From Yamagishiella unicocca (lineage: Eukaryota; Chlorophyta; Chlorophyceae; Chlamydomonadales; Volvocaceae), in NCBI GenBank assembly GCA_003116995.1, contig BDSL01000119.1, forward strand, positions 62,001-126,000: DNA of 64,000 bases, in the 5' to 3' direction. The notes beneath the pieces are model-generated. The model made no database searches and was not told the DNA's origin. It worked only from the letters and a program-made list of their open reading frames with translations. Both the position numbers and the translations under genes were made by a program. This document shows, one piece after another, positions 51,983 to 61,414 of this stretch. Numbering within the stretch: the stretch's first letter is position 1; every line of letters begins with the position of its first letter.

Positions 51983-54900
51983 CTAGGGCGGCACGGCGCA
52001 CATGAGCCGACCCCCGGTTACGAACAAAAATGGGTGGTCCACCCCCACGTCACCCCAGTCCTTGCGGGGCAAACCCAAGCCCGCAAAGTCCCGCAGCAAG
52101 GCCCAGAACTTAGCAAGGAGGCCAGAACGCATAGCAGCAGGGAGGGTGGTGCCGGAGAGCCGATGAGAGTGTATGTACCGGCGCGCCCACTCCATCGCGT
52201 TGAGCGCCGCCAACGCCACCACATCCCACACACACTGCAGCACAGTGGTCGGATCCGGCGACACACACAACCACACATGCTCACGCGTGACCCCGCACCC
52301 ACAGCAGACTTCCAGTTCATCCCAGAGCGGGCGGACGAGGGGGCAAGACCAAAAGTGATGCAAGCGCGGCGACTCGGCCACACCCGCTGCAGCGGGGTAA
52401 CAGCCGCAAGCACACGGTTCGGGTGGGACCAGCGGGAGGTGAGAGGAGCCCGGCATGGGCACCCCGTCAACCGCCAGCCGCCAGAGGACCTCCTTCCACC
52501 GCGGCTCCCACTTAAGACGCTTCCACAACCGCCGCCATACCGCGCGTAACGCCACAAGGGCCGCCTCGGGCGTGGCAGCCACAGCAGGGGACAGCCCGAG
52601 CGCCTCCCGCACATACGCCGCATGACAGGCCTGCCTGGGGCGCTCCAGTTCCGCCGCCTGGAGCAGGGTGCCCAGCTTGACGGTGAAGGAGGTGAGGGGC
52701 AGCACGGCGTCCACACCCAGCCGCCACCCCAGGCGAGCAAGGAGGAGAGCATCCACCTCGTCAGGCGACGGCGGGGCAGGGCCATCGGGCGCCAGGCGAG
52801 CAGCAGCGAGCCATGCGGGCGAGATGTCAGAAAGGAGAGCGGCCACCGCCGCCCGCGCCGCGATGCGATCTTGGAGCGCACCCATGGCCAGCTCGGAGGG
52901 CGCCAGCTCGTGCCGTACGAGCGTCGTCCAGCGCTCAGCCAGCCGGCTGAAGATGGCCATGCCCGGCGTCGTCGCCAGGGCATGGGCGCGCTCCACCTCA
53001 AACGCGGTCATAGCGTCCTGCACCCGGACGGCGTCGCCGACGGTCAGCAGGCGGCGGCACATGGTGAGGGGGCCATGGATAGCCTCCAACCCCGGCCGCC
53101 GGCCCGGCGCCCCCGCGTTGGGCAGGAGCGGGTTGCCCCACAGCGGCGCGTTGAAGCACCAGACGCCCGGCTCCAGGGGGGGGTCCGCGACGTCAGACAG
53201 GGGGGGTTCGAGGGAAACCCGTGGATGTCCGAAAAAAACAGACAGGGGGGGGAGGTGACCGAGGCTCGTGGCAAGCCGGTGGATGTCCGGGGGCAAGCTT
53301 AAGGGGGCGCCGAGCCACGGGCCATCCGGGCGAGCTGTGGTGACGGCCAGCGGGCGGAAGGCAGGGTGGAGGGTAGAGAGGAAGGAGACCGCAATCCGGA
53401 TCCACGGCGCGCGGGCAGCCGGGGGCTGCAGCGCGGAGCGGGCGACCGTCAGGCTCCACTTGGCATGCCGGCTGAGGACATGCAGCCGAAGGGGCAGTAC
53501 ACCGAAGCCGCCGATGGTGGGATGACCGGAGAGCAGGCGGAGGGGGACACCAGTGAAACGGCGCTGGGCGTCATCAGGGCCTAGCTCCCGATCCACCAGC
53601 TTTGCGACAAGGGCCATGATGCCAGCAAGGACCTCCGCCGGCGGCAGCCCCGAGTGCTCCATGTGGTACGTCGCCATATGGAGAGCATAAGCTGCAGCCG
53701 CAGTGGCACGGCCGAACATCGACAGGGCCATGCGGGAGATCTTTTGGAGACGGCGGCGGGCCTCCGACATCCGTGACGCCCAATCGAGGACGGGGGCGGC
53801 AGGCGGATTGGTGAAGGGGATGCCCAGCGCCACCGCAGCGGGCACGATCCGAAGGCCAGCGAGGGCAGGGGGCGGGGGAGAAGGGGAGGGGCGAGGCACC
53901 CCGGGAGCGGTGGCGGCAAGGGACGGCGACGTGGAGGGACCCGGGGCGGCCAGGGCGCCAGCGGCTGCGGCGAGGGCGCCTACGACCACGACAGCTGCAG
54001 CACCGCGGCCACGACGCCGACGACCGCGGCGAGCCAGCCCTGGTGGGCGCGCCAGGCGAGGCGGGTGACGGGCGACGGGGGAGCTGGCGGCGCCAGCAGG
54101 GGCGGCTGGGGCGGCTGGAGCGGCTGGGGCGGCCGGGGCAGTGGGGGCGGCAGTGACGGCCGCGACGGCTGGGGCGTCAGGAGGCGTGGGAGACGCTGCG
54201 GCGGCGCCAGCGGCGGCCGGGGCTGCGGTCGTCAGCACCGTGGGGGCCGCGGCACCCGCGGCCGCCCCAGGAGCACCACCGGCGGCAGCCGGACCGGCGG
54301 TCGCCAGCGCCTCGGCGGCCACTGCGACCAGGACGGCAGCCGCCGGCGCCACGGCAGCCGCGGCGGCCGGGGCGGCAGCCGCCTGCGGGGCAGCAGCAGC
54401 GGCGGCCAGGGCGGCAGCCACCGGCGCAGCGGCAGCAGCGGCGGCGGCCGGGGCGTCAGGAGGTACGGCGGCGGCGCCAGCGCCTGCCGGGGCGGCCTCC
54501 ACCGGCGCCTCGGCAGCAGCGGCGCTCGGGGCGGCGGGTGAAGCGGCGGCACCGCCCGCAGCGGTCCACGCGGCGGCAGGGGCGGCGACGGCCGCCACCG
54601 CAGCGGCAAGGACGGCAGCCGGGGCGGCGAGCGCCGGCGCCACCTGGCGACCAGCCCACAGCAGCTCGACCTTGGAGGGATTCAGGTGCTGGCCAGAGGC
54701 GCGGGCAAACGCGGCCATGAGGGCGATAAATGGCGGTACTGCAGCTGCATCTGGGAGCGCGACTTGGGCATCATCAGCAAACTGCACGCCGGTAACCAGG
54801 CTGGCCGGGTCCGCCGGGGCCAGCGGCACGCCAACACCGTGCCGCTTCAGCCAGCAGAGGAGGGCGTGGGCCACGAAGAGGTATAGGAGCGGGGCAAGGG

Positions 54901-57358
54901 GACAGCCCTGCCGGACGCCGGCCCGGATAGGGACAGAGCGGGAGATGTAGCCGTTGACGGACGCCATGGCCACCGTACGGCCCAACAGGAGCTGCGTCCA
55001 TCCCAGGAAACCGGCCCCAACACCCATGCGCTCCATGACAGCAAAGAGGAAGGAGCGGTCAATGGTGTCGTAAGCTTTGGCGAAATCCAAGAAGGCGATG
55101 AGAGCACTCCGTTGCTGCTGGTGTAGGAGGGGGGGGAGGCAGCGAAGGAAGCGGGTGTTGGCGCCAATGGAGCGGCCGGGGAGGAAGGCGGACTGCTCGA
55201 GGGGGATGGCGGCGGAAAGGCCAGGGCTGAGGCGGTTGGCGAGGACCTTCGCCAGAATGCGGTAATCAGTACAGAGCAGGGTGATGGGGCGGTAGGCGCC
55301 GGCCGCCGCCCGGTCCGCATCATGGCCCTTGTAAATGACGGATATAACACCCTTCAGGAAACCCGTCGGGACGGCGCGCAGATGGCCGATAGCAGTGAAA
55401 AGGCGGGCCAGTGCCGGCACAAAGCAGCCACTGTAGGTCCGGAGGAGATCCACAGGGATTCCGTCCCAGCCTGGGGACGTGCCAGGCTTGGCTTGCTGCA
55501 GGGCCCGCGCCACCTCCGCTGCTGAGACTGCGATGGAGCCCAACTCGGGGCGAAGATCGGGCGAGATCGGAGTAGAGTGGGCGTCGACAGCTGCCAGAAC
55601 CGCTTGCTGATCCGCCGAGTCCAGGCCTGACGGCAGGCAGCTGATGCGCTCCCAGAAAGAAGCGACGACATTGGGCAATTGGCGCGGGTCGGTCACGAGG
55701 CGCCCAGCAGCGTCGCGCAGCGCGGTAATGTCCTGGGACGACCGCGGTGGGTGAATCATGGCGGTGAGTGCGGGGCACGGGCGCTCCCCCTCGCGCACCC
55801 ACGCCACGCGTACCCGGGCGGCCTCGCCCGCCGCCGCCACACGCAAGGCCACCGCCAAGGCAGCCTGGGCGGCCACCACACCACCCACGGCCTCGGGCGC
55901 CGCCGACGGCGTCGCGGCCGCAAGGTGGGCCGCCCGCAAGGCGGCTCGGGCTGCCTCCACCTGCGCGCCCGAGGCCAGGCGCCGAGAGCGAGCGGTGCGA
56001 TTGAGAATCACCGCCACCGCCGCCAGCCGCCGTTTGAAGCCCGGCCACCACGCCAGCAGGGCAGCGTGCTCCCCCTCAGCCGGCATGGCCGCGAACGCCG
56101 CGTCGAGCCAGGCCTGCAGCTGATCCTTGAGGTCGCGGTGGCCAGAGAAGGCCATGCGGGTGCGACGGAGGCCGGGGCCGCGCGAGGCAGGAACCCGGGG
56201 CAGCAGCTGGATGCAGGGGACGCGGTGGTCGGAAGGCGAGCCCAGCTCAATGGCGGAGCCCGCCACGAAGGGGAGGAGGCAGCGGGACACATAGATGCGG
56301 TCGATGCGGGAACCACCGGGGGAGGGGGCGGAGTAGAGGTGGGTGTAATCCGTGCTGGTGGGGAAGCGCTCACGATGCACATCAGCCAACGACGGGCCCA
56401 CTGTCGCGAGGACCCGAGCGGCAGGGCGGTCGCGAACCACTCGCGCCGACCCCGCACTGCTGTCCCACGGGCCAGCGACGAAGTTGAAGTCGCCGGCTAG
56501 GACATGCTGGCCCGGGGTGCTGGTCGCCAGCACAGGCGCCAGGTGCTGCTGGAGGAAAGCAGCGCGTGAAGCCGAGCTACTAGCGGGCAGATAAACATTG
56601 GTGAGGTGCAGGCGATGACCCAGCCAGGTGAAGGAGTAGGTGGCGAGGCGCCCCGCTGCGGAGGAGGACGCGGCCGGGACCGCCGGAGGCTGGTCAGCCG
56701 CGGCCAGGCCGGCCCCTTCCAGGGCCGCCGCGGCGGGGGGAGGCGCAGCGGCGTCCCCACCACGGGGCGCCGTGGCGGCCGAGGCTACCGCCGCCGCCGT
56801 GGCCGCCACGGCCGCGGCCGCGGCGGCCGCCGCCACCGAGGCCGCCACCCCCGAGGCCGCCGCCACGGACACGGCGGCGGCGGAGGGACCCGCGTCGGCG
56901 GCCGGCCCAGGGGACGGTGAGCGGGGCGGCGGTGACAGGGAACGAGAGGGGGGGGAGGAAGCAGCAACTGCAGGTTGATCACCCGCGAGACCAGGGAGCA
57001 GTGGTGAGGCCGCTGCCACCAGCCGGCCAGAAGCGATCAGGTCCGAGCGAACGAGAATCGCCACGCCAGCACAGGGGTCCGCCAGCGTAGCATTGCGGAA
57101 CGACACCACACGCCAGGGAGCGACATGGAGGTGACCAGCGGCCGCATGGAGACGCCGCTCGAATAGCCCCCGATCTCCAAACGTAGACAAGTGCGTCTCC
57201 TGGATACAGACGACATCGAGCCGGAGCTGCGCCCACAGCAGTAGAGCAGCATGCAGCTTGGGAGCGGCGGCGCCTGACCGCACGCCCCCCAAGTTGTGTG
57301 AGCCCACACGGAGCGGCCGGCAGGGCCGCGGGGCGGAGCGCCCCCCACGGGCCGGCAT
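51983..57358 (-). CDS. LINE polyprotein: APE endonuclease and reverse transcriptase, intact frame
   Basis: 1791 residues without a stop. An endonuclease/exonuclease/phosphatase fold starts near residue 18: SHNLGGVR, CIQETH (53-56), GDFNF, SRIDRIY, SDHR. The reverse transcriptase follows: YRPITLLCTDYRILAKVLANR, FLDFAKAYD (about 755-763), GVRQGCPLAPLLY and the catalytic FADD (about 860-863). A run of about 250 residues, almost all Ala, Pro and Gly (about 903-1153), separates the palm from the rest. The C-terminal part has the RT zinc-binding pattern CACGC...RLHHFWSC (about 1648). No RNase H is seen. Residues about 1374-1388 are a 15-residue insertion coded by a short repeat found in introns. 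The intact frame and a near-identical partial copy at 59189 imply recent activity. Confidence 0.93.
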   Translation of the reverse strand: MPARGGRSAPRPCRPLRVGSHNLGGVRSGAAAPKLHAALLLWAQLRLDVVCIQETHLSTFGDRGLFERRLHAAAGHLHVAPWRVVSFRNATLADPCAGVAILVRSDLIASGRLVAAASPLLPGLAGDQPAVAASSPPSRSLSPPPRSPSPGPAADAGPSAAAVSVAAASGVAASVAAAAAAAAVAATAAAVASAATAPRGGDAAAPPPAAAALEGAGLAAADQPPAVPAASSSAAGRLATYSFTWLGHRLHLTNVYLPASSSASRAAFLQQHLAPVLATSTPGQHVLAGDFNFVAGPWDSSAGSARVVRDRPAARVLATVGPSLADVHRERFPTSTDYTHLYSAPSPGGSRIDRIYVSRCLLPFVAGSAIELGSPSDHRVPCIQLLPRVPASRGPGLRRTRMAFSGHRDLKDQLQAWLDAAFAAMPAEGEHAALLAWWPGFKRRLAAVAVILNRTARSRRLASGAQVEAARAALRAAHLAAATPSAAPEAVGGVVAAQAALAVALRVAAAGEAARVRVAWVREGERPCPALTAMIHPPRSSQDITALRDAAGRLVTDPRQLPNVVASFWERISCLPSGLDSADQQAVLAAVDAHSTPISPDLRPELGSIAVSAAEVARALQQAKPGTSPGWDGIPVDLLRTYSGCFVPALARLFTAIGHLRAVPTGFLKGVISVIYKGHDADRAAAGAYRPITLLCTDYRILAKVLANRLSPGLSAAIPLEQSAFLPGRSIGANTRFLRCLPPLLHQQQRSALIAFLDFAKAYDTIDRSFLFAVMERMGVGAGFLGWTQLLLGRTVAMASVNGYISRSVPIRAGVRQGCPLAPLLYLFVAHALLCWLKRHGVGVPLAPADPASLVTGVQFADDAQVALPDAAAVPPFIALMAAFARASGQHLNPSKVELLWAGRQVAPALAAPAAVLAAAVAAVAAPAAAWTAAGGAAASPAAPSAAAAEAPVEAAPAGAGAAAVPPDAPAAAAAAAAPVAAALAAAAAAPQAAAAPAAAAAVAPAAAVLVAVAAEALATAGPAAAGGAPGAAAGAAAPTVLTTAAPAAAGAAAASPTPPDAPAVAAVTAAPTAPAAPAAPAAPAAPAGAASSPVARHPPRLARPPGLARRGRRRRGRGAAAVVVVGALAAAAGALAAPGPSTSPSLAATAPGVPRPSPSPPPPALAGLRIVPAAVALGIPFTNPPAAPVLDWASRMSEARRRLQKISRMALSMFGRATAAAAYALHMATYHMEHSGLPPAEVLAGIMALVAKLVDRELGPDDAQRRFTGVPLRLLSGHPTIGGFGVLPLRLHVLSRHAKWSLTVARSALQPPAARAPWIRIAVSFLSTLHPAFRPLAVTTARPDGPWLGAPLSLPPDIHRLATSLGHLPPLSVFFGHPRVSLEPPLSDVADPPLEPGVWCFNAPLWGNPLLPNAGAPGRRPGLEAIHGPLTMCRRLLTVGDAVRVQDAMTAFEVERAHALATTPGMAIFSRLAERWTTLVRHELAPSELAMGALQDRIAARAAVAALLSDISPAWLAAARLAPDGPAPPSPDEVDALLLARLGWRLGVDAVLPLTSFTVKLGTLLQAAELERPRQACHAAYVREALGLSPAVAATPEAALVALRAVWRRLWKRLKWEPRWKEVLWRLAVDGVPMPGSSHLPLVPPEPCACGCYPAAAGVAESPRLHHFWSCPLVRPLWDELEVCCGCGVTREHVWLCVSPDPTTVLQCVWDVVALAALNAMEWARRYIHSHRLSGTTLPAAMRSGLLAKFWALLRDFAGLGLPRKDWGDVGVDHPFLFVTGGRLMCAVPP
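53194..53252 (-). repeat. Module A unit inserted in frame in the LINE ORF
   Basis: The repeat CAGACAGGGGGGG occurs at 53194 and again at 53239 (plus-strand reading), enclosing a core whose reverse complement is TTTTTTTCGGACATCCACGG then GTTTCCCTCGAAC. The same 39 nt lie at 42890-42928, ending at the ARMC9 exon 13 acceptor. The period is 45 bp, or 15 codons, so the frame survives and PPLS is duplicated in the protein. Confidence 0.85.
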
Positions 57359-57483
57359 GGGCCTTACTGGGCGGGCGACGGTCCGCCGCCACCGCCCACG
57401 GGGGGCGGCGGCAACAGCACTTGTGGGTGCGAGATGTGCCGTGGAGATAGCTCAGTCACCGCCGTACAGGCGGAGTACTGCAT

Positions 57484-57562
57484 GGCATGGTGGCCGAGTG
57501 GTCTAAGGCGCAGGATTAAGGCTCCTGTCCGCAAGGGCGCAGATTCAAATCCTGCCCATGTC
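57484..57562 (+). tRNA. tRNA-Leu (AAG)
   Basis: Acceptor GGCATGG/CCATGTC, A box TGGCCGAGTGG, anticodon arm CAGGA-TTAAGGC-TCCTG, variable arm. T arm GCAGATTCAAATCCTGC, with B box GATTCAAATCC one or two bases off consensus. It lies head to head with the LINE, whose 5' end is within about 25 bp. Confidence 0.9.
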
Positions 57563-57764
57563 ACGCGCACAGGTGTGGAGTATAGTACTCACAACACACA
57601 CCTGGAAGCACCTAGTAAATTTTGGTTGGATGTGGTAGCAATGTCTGAAGTGGAGGTCATCTCAGTCACGCATACCTCGTCAGACAATATGAGTGACTAT
57701 GAGGAAGAACCGGTACGTCTATGACACTGCATTAAATGGACCGCTGGCAGCATAGTGAGCGCTG

Positions 57765-58490
57765 GCTCCAGTCGCACAATAGCAACCAAGGGACGCGCAT
57801 TCATTGGCGGCAGGGAAGGGGCTGGTGGCACGGGAGGGGTTGGCGCAGGCCTGCGCAGTCCCGCGCAGCTGAATCCTGCTGAACTAGAGAACAACCTTTC
57901 ATCCAAGACCGCGTAGGCAAATGCGTCACGGGAGCGGGCCGGAGCCTACTGCCCGCGCAATTTTGCAAGCATTAGGAACGTTTGGGTTTTACATGAAACG
58001 GCTTTCCGCAAAGACGGTACCAAACGTTTTTGGCCCTCGCAAATAACTAGGTAGGCATGTTAATAATTAGGGATAGCTTGGTAAATCGCGCACCGAAAAT
58101 GGACGGTCAATGCCGCCACATAGCACAGCATAGCATAACCGATCAGCCTCCACTCTGGATTTTCCCTGTGCAATTCCAGGGTCGAATCGTTTATTATGTT
58201 GCTTGGTGCATGCCTTGTAACTGCGTCGCTAAGGTATCACTATCCGTAATACATTGCTGCCGCCACCCCCCTCAAACACCCCCATCCAAAATACCTAATA
58301 GTGTAGCACAGCAAAGCATTCAGAATACTGCAGACTACACTTATTAGCATGACATGGGCAGGATTTGAACCTGCGCCCTTGCGGACACGAGCCTTAATCC
58401 TGCGCCTTAGACCACTCGGCCACCATGCCATGCAGTATACAACCTGTACGGCGCCCCCAGGGTTCGCGTTTCGCACGTCTGTGCTGCTGG
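57765..58490. repeat. Segmental duplication, copy 1 (with tRNA-Leu)
   Basis: GAGCGCTGGCTCCAG through CGTCTGTGCTGCTGG matches 61976-62771, including GCAAATGCGTCACGGGAGCG, GCTTTCCGCAAAGACGGTAC and the tRNA-Leu. The copies differ by scattered substitutions and indels, so the duplication is not recent. Confidence 0.85.
58351..58429 (-). tRNA. tRNA-Leu (AAG), one anticodon-stem mismatch
   Basis: Same architecture as 62622-62700, but the anticodon arm reads CAGGA-TTAAGGC-TCGTG, leaving a G-G mismatch in the stem. Acceptor (GGCATGG/CCATGTC) and A box are intact. It may be a decaying copy. Confidence 0.85.
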
Positions 58491-58746
58491 CGATGCGAGG
58501 GGGGTTCGTCTAATTGGTTAAGACACTGGCATTCTGTCCAGAGATCGGTGGTTCGATTCCCCGGCCCCTCCCCGGTAGTTACCGGGTGCCCCACTTGTGG
58601 GCAAGTAGGTTTGTGGTTGAACCTGCTGGTCGAGGTTGTCGTTGATGGGGGTGGAGATACAGAGCTTATGACACGGTCAGGTGTCGTACCCCAGCGTCGG
58701 GGTCCTGTAACGCAAGGAATTTAAAAAAAAAAAAAAAAAAAAAAAA
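58491..58746 (+). mobile_element. SINE with tRNA-like head and poly-A tail
   Basis: The head has A-box-like TCGTCTAATTGGTTAAGAC and a good B box GGTTCGATTCC, but its anticodon and T stems do not pair properly, so it is not a functional tRNA. An unrelated body of about 150 bp and a run of more than 20 A follow. GATGC on both sides (58492 and 58747) is a possible short target duplication. Confidence 0.82.
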
Positions 58747-58752
58747 GATGCT

Positions 58753-58956
58753 GGGGTGGGTAGCTTAGCTGCTAAAGCCCGGCCTTACTCGGCAGGAGAT
58801 CCAGAGTTCAAGTCCTGGCCCCCCCACCCAAACCGCCACCCATTTCCGGGGGGGTAAACGGAAGTACTGGCACGGGGACCTGCGACTTCCGTAACAGGGG
58901 CGTGTATGGCCCTGCCAACCGGGTGAGAGCCCCGGACCCCAACCCAACAACTTTTA
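58753..58956 (+). mobile_element. Second SINE family, tandem copy 1
   Basis: A tRNA-like head with A box TAGCTTAGCTGCTAAAG and B box GAGTTCAAGTCC, then a body with GGAAGTACTGGCACGGGGAC, ending CCCAACCCAACAACTTTT. The unit is 204 bp. Confidence 0.82.
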
Positions 58957-59163
58957 GGGGTGGGTAGCTTAGCTGCTAAAGCCCGGCCTTACTCGGCAGG
59001 AGATCCAGAGTTCAAGTCCTGGCCCCCCCCCCACCCAAACCGCCACCCATTTCCGGGGGGGTAAACGGAAGTACTGGCACGGAGACCTGCGACTTCCGTA
59101 ACAGGGGCGTGTATGGCCCTGCCAACCGGGTGAGAGCCCCGGACCCCAACCCAACAACTTTTT
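58957..59163 (+). mobile_element. Second SINE family, tandem copy 2
   Basis: Nearly identical to 58753-58956 and directly abutting it head to tail; the main differences are a longer C-run after the B box and one G/A change. Confidence 0.82.
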
Positions 59164-60110
59164 CACTGTAACGCGGTCTCTCTCTCGATGTCCCCTGCTG
59201 TGGCTGCCACGCCCGAGGCGGCCCTTGTGGCGTTACGCGCGGTATGGCGGCGGTTGTGGAAGCGTCTTAAGTGGGAGCCGCGGTGGAAGGAGGTCCTCTG
59301 GCGGCTGGCGGTTGACGGGGTGCCCATGCCGGGCTCCTCTCACCTCCCGCTGGTCCCACCCGAACCGTGTGCTTGCGGCTGTTACCCCGCTGCAGCGGGT
59401 GTGGCCGAGTCGCCGCGCTTGCATCACTTTTGGTCTTGCCCCCTCGTCCGCCCGCTCTGGGATGAACTGGAAGTCTGCTGTGGGTGCGGGGTCACGCGTG
59501 AGCATGTGTGGTTGTGTGTGTCGCCGGATCCGACCACTGTGCTGCAGTGTGTGTGGGATGTGGTGGCGTTGGCGGCGCTCAACGCGATGGAGTGGGCGCG
59601 CCGGTACATACACTCTCATCGGCTCTCCGGCACCACCCTCCCTGCTGCTATGCGTTCTGGCCTCCTTGCTAAGTTCTGGGCCTTGCTGCGGGACTTTGCG
59701 GGCTTGGGTTTGCCCCGCAAGGACTGGGGTGACGTGGGGGTGGACCACCCATTTTTGTTCGTAACCGGGGGTCGGCTCATGTGCGCCGTGCCGCCCTAGC
59801 TAGCCTGCCTTGGATGCTGTTTGTTCTTTCGTTCTTTCTTTCCTGGTGCCACCTTTGCTGGTTCGAGATACGAGTGGTGCGGGTGATGGGCAGGTGAGCC
59901 AATGGGGGCTTTTGTGGTGGTTTTGACGCGTAAGGGTGGCCTGCATGGGGCCGTGTCCTGCCGTCGCTTGTGCTGACTTTGCATGATGCTGTTTGCCTGC
60001 TGTTGCCCGTACCCGACCTTGGTTCCGTGTCTCTTCCGCAGTGCTTTCCCGCCGGGATAAGGGCGGGTGCCGCCTGTCGTGCGGCCACTGTAACGCGGTC
60101 TCTCTCTCGA
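59164..60110 (+). mobile_element. 5'-truncated copy of the LINE, near-identical to 52593-51672
   Basis: 59189-60110 is collinear with the full LINE without indels (positions sum to 111782). The reading frame 59188-59799 gives the same C-terminal residues, including the RT zinc-binding region. A perfect 25-bp direct repeat CACTGTAACGCGGTCTCTCT-CTCGA flanks it at 59164-59188 and 60086-60110. The right copy mostly coincides with LINE 3' UTR sequence. The LINE's own 3' end is missing; sequence of another type follows. Confidence 0.88.
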
Positions 60111-60645
60111 AGGGCCTCCGGGGGGGGATTGCAGGGGAGGGGGAAGGGGGCCGGGCAGGACGGCGTTGCGGGGGAAGGTGCAGGGGGTGGGCGGCTAAAG
60201 TCATGGGGGAGTCGGGGCCTAAGTGGGTTTCACGGTCAGGGTGGGCCAGCTCAGCTGCCCCGAGGGTGTGTGCTGCATATGGCTGGCGTAGAGGGGAGCC
60301 TACAGCGCAATTTCCCCCTGGGATGCTGGCTACTGCTGTTATTGCCCCTGGACGGTTGTCTTCATGGTGCTGTAGTCTGTCTCTTCTGTCTCTTCCGTCT
60401 CCTTCAGCATCCGGCGCATGGGCAGACGGTTCTGTCGTTTGGTCTGGAGACCACTGTAACAAGCACTGCTACTTGCTCGGCTAGCCGCGAAGCCGATCCC
60501 CGTCTCACCAGCCAAGCACGAATCTGGGGCCCACTGCTACTACGAATGCTCCAGGGCAGATCCAGCCTCCGGAGAAGTCCAAACAGCGTTCAATGAAGCC
60601 CGCCGCAACGAAACCCAATGTTTACGTTGCACTAATCGCTTTGCC
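60111..60645 (+). repeat. Block with LINE-like 3' signature, copy 1
   Basis: AGGGCCTCCGGGGG, GTGGGTTTCACGGTCAGGGT, GGGCCAGCTCAGCTGCCCCG and GGTCTGGAGACCACTGTAAC; homology continues to TTTACGTTGCACTA. Matches 62773-63305. It is a LINE 3' UTR-like sequence carried along in the segmental duplication. Confidence 0.8.
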
Positions 60646-61343
60646 GCTGCCTGTCCCCTGTATGTTGAGTTTCTTAGAGCCACACTACATCGAGACGCAT
60701 CCGCATCGTTAGTAGTAGTAGTAGTACTTGTTGCATTTGCGCGCCGCTGCTGCCTCTCCTTTCGGGCGTCTGCTCGGGATGGCTTTGACCATGTTGGGAC
60801 CAGGGTAGCAGCGCAGCTTCCCCATGCGTGGTGTTCGCCACGGTTGCTATTAGTTACCTATGGGTTGTTGTTTGTGAGACGTCTGGGCGGTTTGCCCTTT
60901 CGGTGCAGCAGTCGGGTTTCCTTTCGTCTCCTTCAGCGTCAGGCGGTGCGCCCGATGGCTCTGCCATTTTATGCGCCATTTACTTGTAATCTTTTTGACC
61001 CGGGGGGGTCCGGCACGTATACGCACGTGGGGTTGGGCCGGCTCCTGGCGCCTAAGACAGCCAGCAGCATCTTCACTAACCTGGGAGAGCTACCTGTTCG
61101 TGGCCCCTCATCACAAGCACACCTTCACCACATGATCCAATCCACTTGACTCCGGATGCAAGCGGACCAAGCACCCTTCGCCTCTGGCTGCAACACACCA
61201 CGCCTTCTGGCGTCCCCACTCTCGACGCATCGCACTGCTGCTGAAGGCACTGCAGGCAAATCAGAAGGATCCAGCGATTGGTCATGGATAGCGGCTGGTT
61301 AGCCCGTAGGTCTCATATGTCACAATTTGCTTCATACAGATAT
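60646..61343. other. Intergenic; partial LINE tail only
   Basis: A short TAG trinucleotide run lies near 60711-60728 and a LINE tail fragment at 60905-60965 (CTCCTTCAGCGTCAGGCGGT, GCGCCCGATGGCTCTGCC). Nothing else is recognised. Confidence 0.5.
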
Positions 61344-61414
61344 GCTGACGTAGCTCAGTGGAAGAACACCCGTTTAGTAAGCGGGAGGTCCCGAGATCAA
61401 CGCTCGGCGTGAGC
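61344..61414 (+). tRNA. tRNA-Thr (AGT), possibly degenerate
   Basis: GCTGACG...CGTGAGC acceptor with one mismatch, A box TAGCTCAGTGG, anticodon arm CCCGT-TTAGTAA-GCGGG (anticodon AGT), T stem CCGAG/CTCGG. The T loop is ATCAACG instead of TTCRANY, so the B box is poor and the gene may be inactive. Confidence 0.72.

Larger units (their letters stand above)
51238..57458 (-). mobile_element. Near full-length APE-type LINE
   Basis: The element runs right to left: short 5' leader, 1791-codon ORF, a 3' UTR of about 750 bp with a 34-bp direct repeat at 51633-51700, and the 3' signature ending GGAACCCACTTTAACCGTTA at about 51240. The 5' limit must lie at or before 57458, because from 57459 the sequence matches the flank of another tRNA-Leu gene. 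No ORF1 is seen, so the copy is either naturally single-ORF or 5'-truncated. Confidence 0.85.

Noticed and set aside
54065..54950. Ala/Gly-rich ORFs on the plus strand
   Set aside because: They are the complement of the Ala/Pro/Gly segment of the LINE ORF.
58497..58570. Possible functional tRNA at the head of the first SINE
   Set aside because: Anticodon loop length and T-stem pairing are wrong and a SINE body with poly-A follows.
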